Counted from the stretch's first letter, positions 8,356-18,194 are shown. The stretch is DNA of 64,000 nucleotides from HyVt-105 sp049975425 (GCA_049975425.1 JBNGDI010000009.1:1-64000), one strand, 5' to 3'. Notes: generated by a model not told the origin, from the sequence alone. Translations and numbers: made by a program.

Positions 8356-9203
8356 TGCTGTATGGTATGCATACCGCCCCGAAGGGAGAGGTATTTCTTT
8401 ACGGCACCTGTTCAGGGAAGTTGCAGATAGATGACAAACAGGTGGTTGCAGAAGAAGAAACCAGCGTGTTCCTGGCCAGGTTTTTCGATCCCTGCCAGAG
8501 AAAAGAACTGGAGCTTGGTCCCGACCGTATTCTCTGCAGGGGAAACAGCCTTATCCTGGCTGCTGACGAAGGGTTTGCCACATACGACTGGAATAACGGA
8601 GCATACGACGGAAATGAATGGACCATTGAAGAGCCCGGAAAATATTTTCTCAGAACTGTATGCCCGTACGGCTGTGTTTACAACGACACACTGATTGTCA
8701 AAGAAGGCTGGGTGGATGCCACCCCGGCCATTACCGATGAAACGATTCCCCCCGGTCAGAATGGTTCCATCTGCATCACGCCTGAAGGCAACTTTCCCCC
8801 CTGGAACTACAGATGGTCAACCGGCGATACTACTGCATGCGTATATGACCTCTTGGCGGGCATTTACCAGGTAACCGTAACCGACAGCGCAGGATGCGAA
8901 GTATCCCTTGATATCGAAGTAGAAGAATCAACAGCCAGCGGAATGAATCTTCAGGCCGATCCCAACCCGTTTTTCGATCTCACCACGGTTTCATACAGCA
9001 TTCACTCGGAAGAAACGGTTGAGCTGTTCCTTTTTGATGCTTCCGGAACCCTCAGGAGAATTCTGTACCGGGGAAAAAGAGAGCCGGGAACCTACACCCT
9101 GGAGATCGACAGGCAAGATCTTCCGGCAGGTATTTATCTCATCCGCCTGAAGGCAGGAGACAGAATTCTTACCCGAAAAATTATGATCACCGGCACCCCA
9201 TGA
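8217..9203 (+). CDS. T9SS-exported beta-propeller protein, 3' part with Ig-like domain and type A sorting domain
   Basis: Continues the previous reading frame after a -1 shift; there is no credible independent start (the frame opens with TTG inside the propeller). It finishes the propeller (ILFAKFAGTDSLCWIKELGG), then carries one or two Ig/SprB-like repeats (YRWSTGDTTACVYDLLAGIYQ, followed by VTVTDSAGC). It ends in a C-terminal domain of about 80 residues with the marks of the T9SS type A signal: ADPNPFFDLTTVSY at its start, LFDASGTLRR, LPAGIYLIRLKAGD and a terminal KIMITG. Such proteins are moved by the Sov/SprA translocon (whose gene is at the right end of this window) and anchored on the cell surface or released. 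Its stop overlaps the next start (ATGA). Confidence 0.75.
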   Translation: MYAEGNCTLQDHSFTPDGKNRNILFAKFAGTDSLCWIKELGGAHDIVLYGMHTAPKGEVFLYGTCSGKLQIDDKQVVAEEETSVFLARFFDPCQRKELELGPDRILCRGNSLILAADEGFATYDWNNGAYDGNEWTIEEPGKYFLRTVCPYGCVYNDTLIVKEGWVDATPAITDETIPPGQNGSICITPEGNFPPWNYRWSTGDTTACVYDLLAGIYQVTVTDSAGCEVSLDIEVEESTASGMNLQADPNPFFDLTTVSYSIHSEETVELFLFDASGTLRRILYRGKREPGTYTLEIDRQDLPAGIYLIRLKAGDRILTRKIMITGTP

Positions 9204-12200
9204 AAAAACGGCTGAAATATTTTCTTCCTCTGGTTTTTCTGACTGGTGCACTTACCATCTGGAAAATACCAGCCCAACAGGTATTCCCGCAAATCGACAA
9301 AATTGTTCCCCCCTCGCCCACGGCTTCGGGACTGGGAAAATTTGGGGAAATACCGGTTGGCACCTATACGGGAACCCCACAGATACAGGTTCCCCTGTAT
9401 ACCGTTCCCGGTAAAAAAGTTCCGCTTCCCATCACCCTGTCCTATCATGCATCCGGGATCAAGGTAGATGAAATTGCCGGATGGGTGGGCCTTGGCTGGT
9501 CGTTACAGGCAGGAGGAACCATAGTCAGAACGGTGGTAGGCATGCCGGACGATGTGCCCGGCGGATACCTGTATGTAACAAGCCACCAGTTCCCGGAAGC
9601 GCAGTCAGAACCGTATGCCGGACTGCAACCCCTGCAGTTTGACACGGAATTCGATAAATACAACTATCTGGACCAGCTGGCAACCGGTCACATCGACGGG
9701 GACCCCGACGTATATTCTTTTCATTTTGCCGGACACAGCGGCAGGTTTATCCTTGATAAAAATTTCAAGGTCAGGGTAGTGCCGCATCAGAATCTGAAAG
9801 TAACCATCAACAGAAATACGGCTGGCAACATCGACTCCTGGAAAATCCTGGATGAAAACGGGAACCTTTACAGATTCGGGGAACGGGAAGACTGCATGGA
9901 ATACAATCTGATTCTCAACGACCATGGGAACATCGAATCGAAACATATTTCTGCCTGGCACCTTAGCACCATGGCATCACCCAACCAGGAGGACGAATAC
10001 CACTTCAGCTACAGCGATCATTACTCGGTGCACAGTTATCCCGTACCGGTAAAAATGGACGGGTTTCTGCCACCGCTGGAAGATCTCAGAAAGGTAAAAA
10101 AGACAGGCCACAGGGAAAAACTGCTGTCGGAAATCCTGTTCAGGGAAGGAAAGCTGACATTTACACTGGACACCCTGGACGGGTATCCGGGCGGATATAC
10201 CACCGTACTGAAAGAAATCAGCCTGTGGGATATGAACGGGATATGCAGAAAAAAATTCCGTTTCGATTACAGCTTTTTCCCGGCTTTCGGCTGCGAATCT
10301 TCCAGTGATTACCTGCCTCCTTGCCGAAGGCCACGACTTGACAAGGTCACCGAATATTCGGGGGATATGGCCGAACACAAACCCCCGTGGTGGTTTTTCT
10401 ACGAAGACATCCCCCTCCCCCCAAGAGGCTCCTTTGCACAGGACCTGTGGGGCTATTACAACGGAAAAGCGAACGCTCATCCGGTACCACAAACCGTGGT
10501 AAGGAACTTTCAGAATCCTGAAGGGATTCCTGATCCCATAACAGAAAACGGAAGAACAGAGATCAGTCACCTGAAACGTGTCAATCTGAATCTGCTGTTC
10601 GTGCCTGAAACCGAATGGATCGTTCCCGGGGCAAACCGGGAACCGGACCTGAAATACGCCCGGGCCGGTATGATCAGGAAGATAGTCTATCCCACGGGAG
10701 CCTGCACGGAATTCGAGTTTGAACTACACGATTACGGATATCTTGCGGGAATTTCGAAAAGAAGAACACTGGTTGCACGCGCCGCATCAAAATACGATAC
10801 CATCACTGAAGAATCGCGGAATCTTTTCATTGCACTCCCACAGATCATAACCTTCCAGCCGTTTTTCGGAATAGAAGCCAATACCCCAAAAGACCAGGGC
10901 AACCTGGAACCGGACCCGGCTTCCTCCATCACCGTGGAAAAATACAGTCTGCAGCCGGATGTACCCCCAAACATCATCTATCACCTGGATTATCAGACAG
11001 CACGTCAGTTACCCGACCAGGGAAACAGGGAGATGGAATGGTTACTTGAACCCGCGAGATACAAAATCACCTGCAAAGCCTATGCATACGACCACGTTTT
11101 TGCTGTCATTCATTATCAAAAGGGCCATCCTTTTGATGATACCCTGCCCGTATTCAAAAGGGAAGTGAAAGACACCACTGTCAAAGCAGGCGAAAGGATC
11201 TGGCCTGATGACCGGGCCGAATACGTTTCCACCCTGTTCACCCTGACAGAAAAAGACCGGCAAAGGGTACAGATCAACTATTACCTGTATTCCAATATGT
11301 GGAACCCGAATAACGTGAGCCAGACCGCCCTGGATCCGAAAATCAGCTACTGCAGACTGAGCGACCACACCACCGGAAAGGTTCTTTTTGAAAAATATTT
11401 CATCGACATATTTCCCGATGATCCGGTAATGTATCGTGACCCGCATTACTGGTTCAAGAAGGGCTCGGCAGAAATGCTTCTTCCGCCCGGCACCTATCAA
11501 CTGGAATACGTGCCCAGGATTCCCGAGGAATGCGGGATGCTGAGTGTCACGTACGGGAAATTCGTTAAAAACCATTATGCCCTGCCTGCCGGAGGACTGC
11601 GGGTGAAATCCCTCACCAGCCTGGATAATGCCGGCGATACATTGAGCTACAGAGAATACAGGTATTCCATGAAGGATATGGGGTCATTTTCAAGCGGTGT
11701 GCTGATGGGAACTCCCCGGTTCTGCGATCTGGATGAGTACCAGCTGCATGATGTAAGCAACGCCCAGTTCGGCATGGACCGCTTCCCGTTGACTCTTTTT
11801 TCAGATCCCCGCAACACCCTGTCCACTACCCGGGGAGGCCATATAGGCTACAGAAGGGTGGAAGAGGTCCTGCCTGACAGCGGCAGAACTGTTTTTCATT
11901 ATACAACGGCAGTGGAATACCCTGATATTTCAACCGGGGAGTTCCCCTTTCCACCGGTTACCTCATTCGACTGGAAAAGGGGTCTGTTAACGGGTAAAAA
12001 AGTATTTGACAGAAACGGAAACCAGCGATTGTCGGAGATCATTACATATAATGGTCTGGATGAAGACCCGAACAAAACGTTCCAGTATGCCCGGCGGGCC
12101 GTTTACCGGAAAGCCGGACAGTATTATCCGGTATACCGCACCTACATAGTGGGTACGGGATGGAATCACCCGGTGGAAAAAGTATCCGAATACCGGAATC

Positions 12201-13708
12201 CCGGCCAGGAGAACTCTTTCACCGTGAGGGAGAGCTTTACGTATGATCCCGGTCATCTGCAGCTGAAACAGGTAACCACCCGGAACAGCGACAGCACAGT
12301 CACACAGACCCGGTACACCTATCCGGACGATATGGAAATTGCTACCGAAGCCATACAGAAACTCAGAGAAAAACATATGGTCAGTTCACTGCTGAAGAGA
12401 GAAGTATGGGTGAACGATGTACAAACGGACGGCGAGAAAATCCATTACGGTCTTTTCGGACAGGGGAAACTGGTTTTGCCGGTCAAACTGGAAAAATGGA
12501 AAGGGAACCACTACGAGGAACAGGTCACGATCAGCCAGTACGATGATTACGGGAATATCCGTGAATTTACTCCGGCCGGAGGCGCCACACAGAGCATCGA
12601 ATGGGATCCCCGGGGCATTTATCCGATGTGGAAAGCGGACAATGTCGGTTATCGTGCCGACCTCTCCCTCTATCCCGATGAGGCCATGATCACCCGGTAT
12701 GAACACGAGTGGCTCACGGGACTTACCTCCCTGACCGATCCGAACGGCATAACCACCCGTTATCGCTATGACAGGATGGGACGGCTTGACCATGTACTCG
12801 ATTTTGAAGGCAACGTTCTGCAACGTTTTCAATACCATTACAAAGGATACCTGGGAGACACACTTACCGGTGCCGGAACGGAGCCTTCCGTTTCCTATGC
12901 ACCGGAGCCCGATACGGCCTGGGCTTCCCCGCCAGGTGTGAATTATACCTGTCCTGTTCAATTGTTCGTTTCCGGCCCTTCGTTACCGGCAGGAACAACC
13001 TGGAAATGGTATGAAGGAGGCTGCGGCCATACCACGGCAGGTACCGGCGAAAGCATTACTGTTACCCCTGCGGCCTCATCCACCTATTATGTACGCGGAG
13101 AAGGTTCAGTCAATCTTACTCCCTGTAAGGAAATCAGTGTATCGGTTCTGGAAAATTTCATTCAATCGTATCCTGAAGAAGTGGAAGTCTCTTACGCGGG
13201 GTCTCCGGAAGGCGGCATACCGGTGTCCCTGATCTATACCGGATGTGAACCTTTGAGCGCACATAGCCTGGCAGACTGGATCACCATAGAGGCATGCACC
13301 GACGAACATCTGGTCATAGCAGTCGGCGAAAACGATTCTGAATACATGCGTACAGGGAACATCCTGGTCTCAGGCGGAGGAGCCGACTTGATGATCCGCG
13401 TAAGCCAGGAAGAAAAACCGCTTCCTCCCGAACTGATTTTAAAGGCGGAGCCGGCTGACATAGCCGAAGGGACTTTCGTTACGATCACCGCTACGGTGGA
13501 GAACGGGACCGCTCCGTATTCCTTTTTATGGGAAAGGAAACTTTCCGGGGAAACGAGTTTCAGCACGGTTAAAGAAATCCATGGCCTCACCGAACCTTCG
13601 GATATCCTTCCGATAACCGCTCCCGCAAATGATTTTACCATCCGGTGTACGGCAACTACAGGAGGAAAAACCGCCGCCGGTGAAATAAAAATCGTGGTTA
13701 TGAATTAA
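9200..13708 (+). CDS. Large RHS/YD-repeat-type surface protein with BACON and Ig-like tail
   Basis: 1502 residues with signal peptide (MKKRLKYFLPLVFLTG, cut near PAQQ). The N-terminal part has the conserved Bacteroidota RHS opening: GKFGEIPVGTYTGTPQIQVP and PITLSYHASGIKVDEIAG. Only a short YD-repeat zone is visible (about residues 1105-1215; GITTRYRYDRMGRLDHV is canonical). There is no RHS core ending and no variable toxin tip. Instead come an Ig-like stretch, a BACON-like domain (about 1320-1400) and a final Ig/PKD-like domain (about 1405-1502). No T9SS sorting domain is present, so export of the mature part is unclear. It overlaps the T9SS propeller gene by four bases, which suggests the two surface proteins are made together. 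Function unknown; adhesion or polysaccharide binding is possible. Confidence 0.7.
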   Translation: MKKRLKYFLPLVFLTGALTIWKIPAQQVFPQIDKIVPPSPTASGLGKFGEIPVGTYTGTPQIQVPLYTVPGKKVPLPITLSYHASGIKVDEIAGWVGLGWSLQAGGTIVRTVVGMPDDVPGGYLYVTSHQFPEAQSEPYAGLQPLQFDTEFDKYNYLDQLATGHIDGDPDVYSFHFAGHSGRFILDKNFKVRVVPHQNLKVTINRNTAGNIDSWKILDENGNLYRFGEREDCMEYNLILNDHGNIESKHISAWHLSTMASPNQEDEYHFSYSDHYSVHSYPVPVKMDGFLPPLEDLRKVKKTGHREKLLSEILFREGKLTFTLDTLDGYPGGYTTVLKEISLWDMNGICRKKFRFDYSFFPAFGCESSSDYLPPCRRPRLDKVTEYSGDMAEHKPPWWFFYEDIPLPPRGSFAQDLWGYYNGKANAHPVPQTVVRNFQNPEGIPDPITENGRTEISHLKRVNLNLLFVPETEWIVPGANREPDLKYARAGMIRKIVYPTGACTEFEFELHDYGYLAGISKRRTLVARAASKYDTITEESRNLFIALPQIITFQPFFGIEANTPKDQGNLEPDPASSITVEKYSLQPDVPPNIIYHLDYQTARQLPDQGNREMEWLLEPARYKITCKAYAYDHVFAVIHYQKGHPFDDTLPVFKREVKDTTVKAGERIWPDDRAEYVSTLFTLTEKDRQRVQINYYLYSNMWNPNNVSQTALDPKISYCRLSDHTTGKVLFEKYFIDIFPDDPVMYRDPHYWFKKGSAEMLLPPGTYQLEYVPRIPEECGMLSVTYGKFVKNHYALPAGGLRVKSLTSLDNAGDTLSYREYRYSMKDMGSFSSGVLMGTPRFCDLDEYQLHDVSNAQFGMDRFPLTLFSDPRNTLSTTRGGHIGYRRVEEVLPDSGRTVFHYTTAVEYPDISTGEFPFPPVTSFDWKRGLLTGKKVFDRNGNQRLSEIITYNGLDEDPNKTFQYARRAVYRKAGQYYPVYRTYIVGTGWNHPVEKVSEYRNPGQENSFTVRESFTYDPGHLQLKQVTTRNSDSTVTQTRYTYPDDMEIATEAIQKLREKHMVSSLLKREVWVNDVQTDGEKIHYGLFGQGKLVLPVKLEKWKGNHYEEQVTISQYDDYGNIREFTPAGGATQSIEWDPRGIYPMWKADNVGYRADLSLYPDEAMITRYEHEWLTGLTSLTDPNGITTRYRYDRMGRLDHVLDFEGNVLQRFQYHYKGYLGDTLTGAGTEPSVSYAPEPDTAWASPPGVNYTCPVQLFVSGPSLPAGTTWKWYEGGCGHTTAGTGESITVTPAASSTYYVRGEGSVNLTPCKEISVSVLENFIQSYPEEVEVSYAGSPEGGIPVSLIYTGCEPLSAHSLADWITIEACTDEHLVIAVGENDSEYMRTGNILVSGGGADLMIRVSQEEKPLPPELILKAEPADIAEGTFVTITATVENGTAPYSFLWERKLSGETSFSTVKEIHGLTEPSDILPITAPANDFTIRCTATTGGKTAAGEIKIVVMN

Positions 13709-13834
13709 TCATGATTTCATAAACGCGGGGTATTTACATAATAATCTGAGTTCTGTCTCCCTGCCATGGGTTCCTGCCTGAAATATGCCCGGATTTATTA
13801 ACTTGCGGGTACAAACCATCAAAACCACACCAGG

Positions 13835-15409
13835 ATGAAATCAACCTGTATGGCAGGCCTGGTATTTTCCGTTATCCTGTTTCTTCCATCCTGTTCACAG
13901 GAAAAGAAACAAGCTGATGCAAACGATATCCAAACCATTCTGTATGCCGAATTCATGCACGAGGTGAACTCTTTTTCACCGGTGCTGACCACCGAAAGAG
14001 ATTTCAGGGCCGACCACCTTTTTTTCGGTGAAGATGTAGTGGCTTCGGCCACCGAAGAAAAAAAACAACTGGCCGGTTTCCTGAAAGCTGTGGAAAAGCA
14101 CGGAAAAGGATTGATTCATACCGTTCCCCTGGTACAGGCCAAATCCATGTCGGGCGGGCCAGTTGACAGTGCATTCTACTCGAAGATTAAAGAAGCCATC
14201 CTTTCAGGGATAAGGGAACAGGAAAAGGTGGATGGGATCTACCTTTCCCTGCACGGGGCCATGGGGGTGGAAGGCATGTTCGACCCGGAAGGGGACCTGC
14301 TGCAGGAACTCCGGGCCATGGTGGGAGATGATGTCCCCATAGCCGCCAGTTTCGACCTGCACGCCAACATCACCCGCCGGAGGGAAAAGGCAGCCGATAT
14401 CCTGGTGGGTTACCGCACCAATCCCCACCGCGATCATTTCGACACCGGATACCGCACCGGTAGTCTGCTGATCCGAACCGTGCTGGATGAGATCGAACCT
14501 GTAATGACAGTAAACAAAATGCGCCTGCTCAAAGGGGGTGGCATGAACATCGATTTTCTGCCTCCTTTCCGGAAGATCTTCCGCACCATGAAAAAAATGG
14601 AAAGGAATAAAGAGGTGCTGTCTGTTTCTTTTTTCCCGGTCCATATCTGGATCGACGAACCCGAGCTGGGCTATTCAACCATTGCCATAACCGACGGTAA
14701 ACCAGAGCTGGCAAGGGAGATGGCCGACAGCATTGCCAGCATGGCCTGGGCGGTGCGCGATGTACCCCAGCCCGAAGGCAACAGCCCGGAAGAGGCCATC
14801 GATCTGGCCAGGGAAAAAAAGCTGGCACGCAAACTGGGCACCACTGTATTCTGCGATGTTTCTGATGCCGTGGGCACCGGCACACCTGGTGAAAGCATCT
14901 GGATACTCAAAGCCCTGCTGGAACACGGCAGCGACCTTACCTCTTACCTAACCCTGCGTGATGAACAAGCCGCCGGTCAAGCCTGGAAATACAAAGTGGG
15001 GGATGAGGTGAGCCTGAAGGTAGGAGGCAAAATCGATACAGTATACAATAAACCCATCCCTTTCTCAGGGAAAATTATCTGGAAGGAAGTAACTCCTTTC
15101 GGAAAAACCCTGATCATCAAACACGAAGGAATACACCTGGTGCTTTCCGAACTGCCCATGGCTTCACGCTATCCTTCCGATTTCAGGGATCTGGGCCTAT
15201 CGCTCTGGAAAGCCGATATTGTGGTGGTAAAAAACCTCTTCCCCTTCCGCTACCGGTATTTACTGTACAACCGGAAAACATTCAATATCAAAACCCCCGG
15301 GCTGAGCAACATTGATCCGTTCGGACTAAATTACAAACACATCCCGCGGCCAATTTATCCCCTCGATACCATCGATACCTGGCGGCCTCAGCATGTGGCC
15401 GGCCGGTAA
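13835..15409 (+). CDS. M81-family (MlrC-like) metallopeptidase, lipoprotein
   Basis: 524 residues with a lipoprotein signal (lipobox LFLPSC, modified Cys20), so it is membrane anchored outside the cytoplasm. The body matches the M81/MlrC family: EFMHEVNSFSP near the start, DGIYLSLHGAM, AASFDLHANI and YRTNPHRDHFDTG, which hold the Glu, His and Asp residues of the metal centre. Named after microcystinase C, the family hydrolyses small or linearised peptides and other amides; substrates of most members are unknown. The C-terminal MlrC domain (from about 310) is present, with CDVSDAVGTGTPG. It stands alone, and a terminator follows. Confidence 0.85.
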   Translation: MKSTCMAGLVFSVILFLPSCSQEKKQADANDIQTILYAEFMHEVNSFSPVLTTERDFRADHLFFGEDVVASATEEKKQLAGFLKAVEKHGKGLIHTVPLVQAKSMSGGPVDSAFYSKIKEAILSGIREQEKVDGIYLSLHGAMGVEGMFDPEGDLLQELRAMVGDDVPIAASFDLHANITRRREKAADILVGYRTNPHRDHFDTGYRTGSLLIRTVLDEIEPVMTVNKMRLLKGGGMNIDFLPPFRKIFRTMKKMERNKEVLSVSFFPVHIWIDEPELGYSTIAITDGKPELAREMADSIASMAWAVRDVPQPEGNSPEEAIDLAREKKLARKLGTTVFCDVSDAVGTGTPGESIWILKALLEHGSDLTSYLTLRDEQAAGQAWKYKVGDEVSLKVGGKIDTVYNKPIPFSGKIIWKEVTPFGKTLIIKHEGIHLVLSELPMASRYPSDFRDLGLSLWKADIVVVKNLFPFRYRYLLYNRKTFNIKTPGLSNIDPFGLNYKHIPRPIYPLDTIDTWRPQHVAGR

Positions 15410-15440
15410 ATAGTATGCGGAACACCCGACAGGATGAGTG

Positions 15441-15479
15441 AAAGGGGCATAATTGTTACGGATTATTCCCCTTTTTTTT
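15441..15479 (+). terminator. Rho-independent terminator after the M81 gene
   Basis: Arms GGGGCATAAT and ATTATTCCCC (one mismatch, 8-base loop) flanked by AAA and TTTTTTTT, 30 bp after the stop. Confidence 0.75.
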
Positions 15480-15534
15480 CCGGGGTATTGACAGAAATGA
15501 ATATTTGTATTATTTTTACAATCTCTTATTTAGG

Positions 15535-15555
15535 AATTATTATTATTTAATAATT
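15535..15555. promoter_or_regulatory. Candidate Fur/PerR operator before the Fur-family gene
   Basis: Perfect 8-bp inverted repeat AATTATTA-N5-TAATAATT ending 6 bp before the start codon of the Fur-family regulator. AT-rich inverted repeats of this kind are typical of PerR and Fur boxes, and autoregulation is common in the family. The link to this protein is inferred from position. Confidence 0.45.
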
Positions 15556-15561
15556 ACTATT

Positions 15562-16026
15562 ATGTATGAAAAAGATGCCAGAAAAACACTGATCATACAT
15601 GGCCTGAAGGTTACGCCGCAGCGACTGGCGGTTCTGGAAACTCTCAGGAGCATGAACTCACACCCCACGACCGAACACATTACCGGTGCAATCAGGGAAA
15701 AATATCCTCACATAGCCACAGGCACTGTTTACAAAATCCTGGAAACTTTTTTAGAAAAGGGTATGATCAAAAGGGTAACCACCGACAGAGACATCATGCG
15801 GTTCGATGCCCGCACAGAGCCGCATCATCATCTCTATTGCCGTGGTTCTCAGCGAATAGAAGATTATTTTGATGAAGAACTGACCAGGATGCTTGAGGAT
15901 TATTTCAACAGGAAACAAATTCCGGGTTTCCGTCTGGAAGAAATCCGGCTCCAGCTTGTTGGGAATTTTACAGAGGCCGGAACCAGTCACGCAGAAAAAA
16001 AGAATCCTCAGCAACCCGATTCGTAA
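15562..16026 (+). CDS. Fur-family transcriptional regulator, PerR-like
   Basis: 154 residues from the ATG at 15562 (MYEKDARKTLIIHGLKVTPQ); upstream in-frame codons are AT-rich promoter. The winged-helix part shows LKVTPQRLAVLETL and the recognition helix region TGTVYKILETFLEKGMI. The dimerisation part keeps the HHHLYC metal-binding block, but the usual CxxCG is reduced to a single Cys (CRGSQRIEDYFD), and no second Cys pair is visible near the C-terminus, so a structural zinc site seems absent. The adjacent peroxiredoxin 42 bp downstream argues for peroxide sensing (PerR type) rather than iron uptake control. Confidence 0.85.
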   Translation: MYEKDARKTLIIHGLKVTPQRLAVLETLRSMNSHPTTEHITGAIREKYPHIATGTVYKILETFLEKGMIKRVTTDRDIMRFDARTEPHHHLYCRGSQRIEDYFDEELTRMLEDYFNRKQIPGFRLEEIRLQLVGNFTEAGTSHAEKKNPQQPDS

Positions 16027-16068
16027 GCACAGACAATAAATTGTATAAACCAGTAAAAACCAAACAAA

Positions 16069-16788
16069 ATGGAAACAACAACACAGGAAGTACAGACCAA
16101 TGTAATGCCCCGCATCGGGGAACCGGCACCGGCTTTCAAAGCCGTAACCACCCAGGGGGAGATCCATTTCCCGGAAGATTACAAAGGGAACTGGGTTATT
16201 CTGTTCAGCCATCCGGCTGATTTCACTCCGGTGTGTACCTCAGAATTCATGACCTTTGCCACCATGGAAAAGCAGTTCGAAGAAGCCAACTGCAAGCTGG
16301 TGGGACTTTCCGTTGACGGACTTTACAGCCATATTGCCTGGCTTCGTACCATCAAGGAAAAGATCGAATACAAAGGCATGAAGGATGTGGAAGTAAAATT
16401 CCCCCTGATTGAGGATATCACCATGGAAGTGGCCAAAAAGTACGGGATGATCATGCCCGGAGAAGCCAGCACCAAAGCGGTCAGAGCTGTGTTCTTTATT
16501 GACCCCCAGGGAATTATCCGCACCATTATTTACTATCCCCTGAGCCTGGGACGTAATTTTGACGAATTGTACCGCGTACTGATCGGTCTGCAAACGGCCG
16601 ATAAGTTCGGGGTAGCCCTTCCGGCCGACTGGCGTCCTGGCGACGATGTAATCGTTCCCACGGCCGGTTCTTGCGGCACGGCAAAGGAAAGAATGGAAAG
16701 CAAGGATGAGATGAAGTGCTATGACTGGTTCTTCTGCACGAAGCCTCTGGACAAGGAAAAAGTACTGAAAACAGTGCTGAAGAAGTAG
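16069..16788 (+). CDS. Prx6-type peroxiredoxin
   Basis: 239 residues. The peroxidatic cysteine is Cys56 in HPADFTPVCTSEF, with the conserved Thr53 two positions before Val55. The long C-terminal arm ends in CYDWFFC (Cys217 and Cys223), the same spacing as the extra cysteine pair of archaeal Prx6 enzymes, where one of them resolves the oxidised active site. It reduces H2O2 and alkyl hydroperoxides in the cytoplasm. It follows the PerR-like gene by 42 bp and is probably co-transcribed with it; a terminator follows. Confidence 0.92.
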   Translation: METTTQEVQTNVMPRIGEPAPAFKAVTTQGEIHFPEDYKGNWVILFSHPADFTPVCTSEFMTFATMEKQFEEANCKLVGLSVDGLYSHIAWLRTIKEKIEYKGMKDVEVKFPLIEDITMEVAKKYGMIMPGEASTKAVRAVFFIDPQGIIRTIIYYPLSLGRNFDELYRVLIGLQTADKFGVALPADWRPGDDVIVPTAGSCGTAKERMESKDEMKCYDWFFCTKPLDKEKVLKTVLKK

Positions 16789-16810
16789 GCAAAACTTCCT
16801 GCAACAGTAC

Positions 16811-16845
16811 AAACAGCCCGGGGCACTTGTTCCAGGGCTGTTTTT
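16811..16845 (+). terminator. Rho-independent terminator after the peroxiredoxin gene
   Basis: Stem AACAGCCC/GGGCTGTT with a 15-base loop, followed by a T run. Confidence 0.75.
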
Positions 16846-16910
16846 CTGATCTGCGGAACGCGTGTCCGGGTCAGCCAGGTACAGACCTGGCCAAAACGGC
16901 CAGCTTCTGT

Positions 16911-18119
16911 TCACCAGTGGAACAGGGTTCCGTCCTCTTTCCTGGTGACGGGGAGGGAAGCCATGGAATAAGGATATTTCTTTGCCTTTTCTTCATCGAT
17001 ATCTACCCCGACCCCCGGGGTGTTATCGATACGGAGATAACCGTTTTCAAAACGGTAGTTAATTTTGAATACCTCGTTCACCACCTCCTCATGCACCATG
17101 TATTCCTGGATTCCGAAATTATTGACAGCCAGGTCAACATGCAGGGCAGCAGCCATATTTACAGGCGATAAGTCGGTGGCTCCGTGAAAACCGGTACGGA
17201 TATGGTAAAAGGAAGCAAAGGCGGCCGCTTTCAGCAGATGCGTAATCCCTCCTCCGTGGACAAGGGGCATGCGGATGTAATCGATGAGCTGTTCCGTAAC
17301 CAGGGTGGTAAAATCGTATACCGTGTTGAACACCTCACCGATAGCGATGGGAGTAGTGGAATGCTTTCTGATGAGGCGGAGGCTTTCCTGCAGTTCGGCG
17401 CTGACGGGGTCTTCCAGCCAGAACAGGTGGCTGGGTTCCAGTTCTTTTGCCAGCCGGGCTGCTTCTACAGGGCTGCACCGGTGATGCACATCGTGCAGCA
17501 GGTGGATGTCGTTCCCGAAATTTTTCCTCAGTTTCTCAAAAAGCCGGGGGATATAATCCAGATACTTCGGGGTGCTCCATTGCTCTTCAGACGGAAGTCC
17601 TTTTCCGGCCGGCTCATACCGTTTCTCTTCCCTGGTTACACCATAGGCATGGGAAACGCCCGGAATTCCCGACTGCACCCTCACAGCCAGGTATCCTTCC
17701 TCAATCAGTTTTCCGGTCCTGTCAATACACTCATTCATTTCTTTGCCTGAAGCATGGGCATACACCAGCACCCTGTCACGGCTCTTTCCCCCCAGAAGGC
17801 TGTAAAGGGGGGTATTCAGCTTTTTCGCCTTGATATCCCACAGGGCCACATCGATGGCCGATACGGCCGTCATGGTAACCGGTCCGCGTTTCCAGTACGC
17901 TCCCCTGTAAAAATAATGCCAGATGTCTTCAATATTATCGGGATCTTTCCCGATCAGCGCGGGAATACAATGGTCCTGCAGGTAGGAAACCACCGACTTT
18001 TCCCGGCCGTTCAGAGTGGCATCCCCCAGACCGTATATTCCCTCATCGGTATATACTTTCAGGGTAACAAAATTTCGTCCGGGGCAGGTAACAATGACTT
18101 TTGCATTGGTTATTTTCAT
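16911..18119 (-). CDS. manD: D-mannonate dehydratase, enolase superfamily (ManD/RspA type)
   Basis: 402 residues. The opening MKITNAKVIVTCPGRNFVTL and GIYGLGDATLNGRE are characteristic of the ManD group of the enolase superfamily. Metal-binding residues are in LLHDVHHR (Asp, with the general-acid/base His), FWLEDPV (Glu) and AIGEVFNT (Glu). ManD removes water from D-mannonate to give 2-keto-3-deoxygluconate in glucuronate catabolism. Some RspA-like members have low activity or act on D-gluconate, so activity is probable rather than proved. It is the last gene of a minus-strand run LacI - GH67 - SDR - ManD, which supports the mannonate role. Confidence 0.85.
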   Translation of the reverse strand: MKITNAKVIVTCPGRNFVTLKVYTDEGIYGLGDATLNGREKSVVSYLQDHCIPALIGKDPDNIEDIWHYFYRGAYWKRGPVTMTAVSAIDVALWDIKAKKLNTPLYSLLGGKSRDRVLVYAHASGKEMNECIDRTGKLIEEGYLAVRVQSGIPGVSHAYGVTREEKRYEPAGKGLPSEEQWSTPKYLDYIPRLFEKLRKNFGNDIHLLHDVHHRCSPVEAARLAKELEPSHLFWLEDPVSAELQESLRLIRKHSTTPIAIGEVFNTVYDFTTLVTEQLIDYIRMPLVHGGGITHLLKAAAFASFYHIRTGFHGATDLSPVNMAAALHVDLAVNNFGIQEYMVHEEVVNEVFKINYRFENGYLRIDNTPGVGVDIDEEKAKKYPYSMASLPVTRKEDGTLFHW

Positions 18120-18194
18120 ATGCCTTCAAAATGGAAATAAAGTCTGTTGATCTTTTGTTTTCCCGGCATTTTTTTACAAGCAAGGAAATTTCAT

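Noticed and set aside
13709..13834. Toxin-immunity cassette expected after an RHS gene
   Set aside because: The RHS-like protein ends in Ig-like domains and only 126 bp of non-coding sequence follow before an unrelated M81 lipoprotein.
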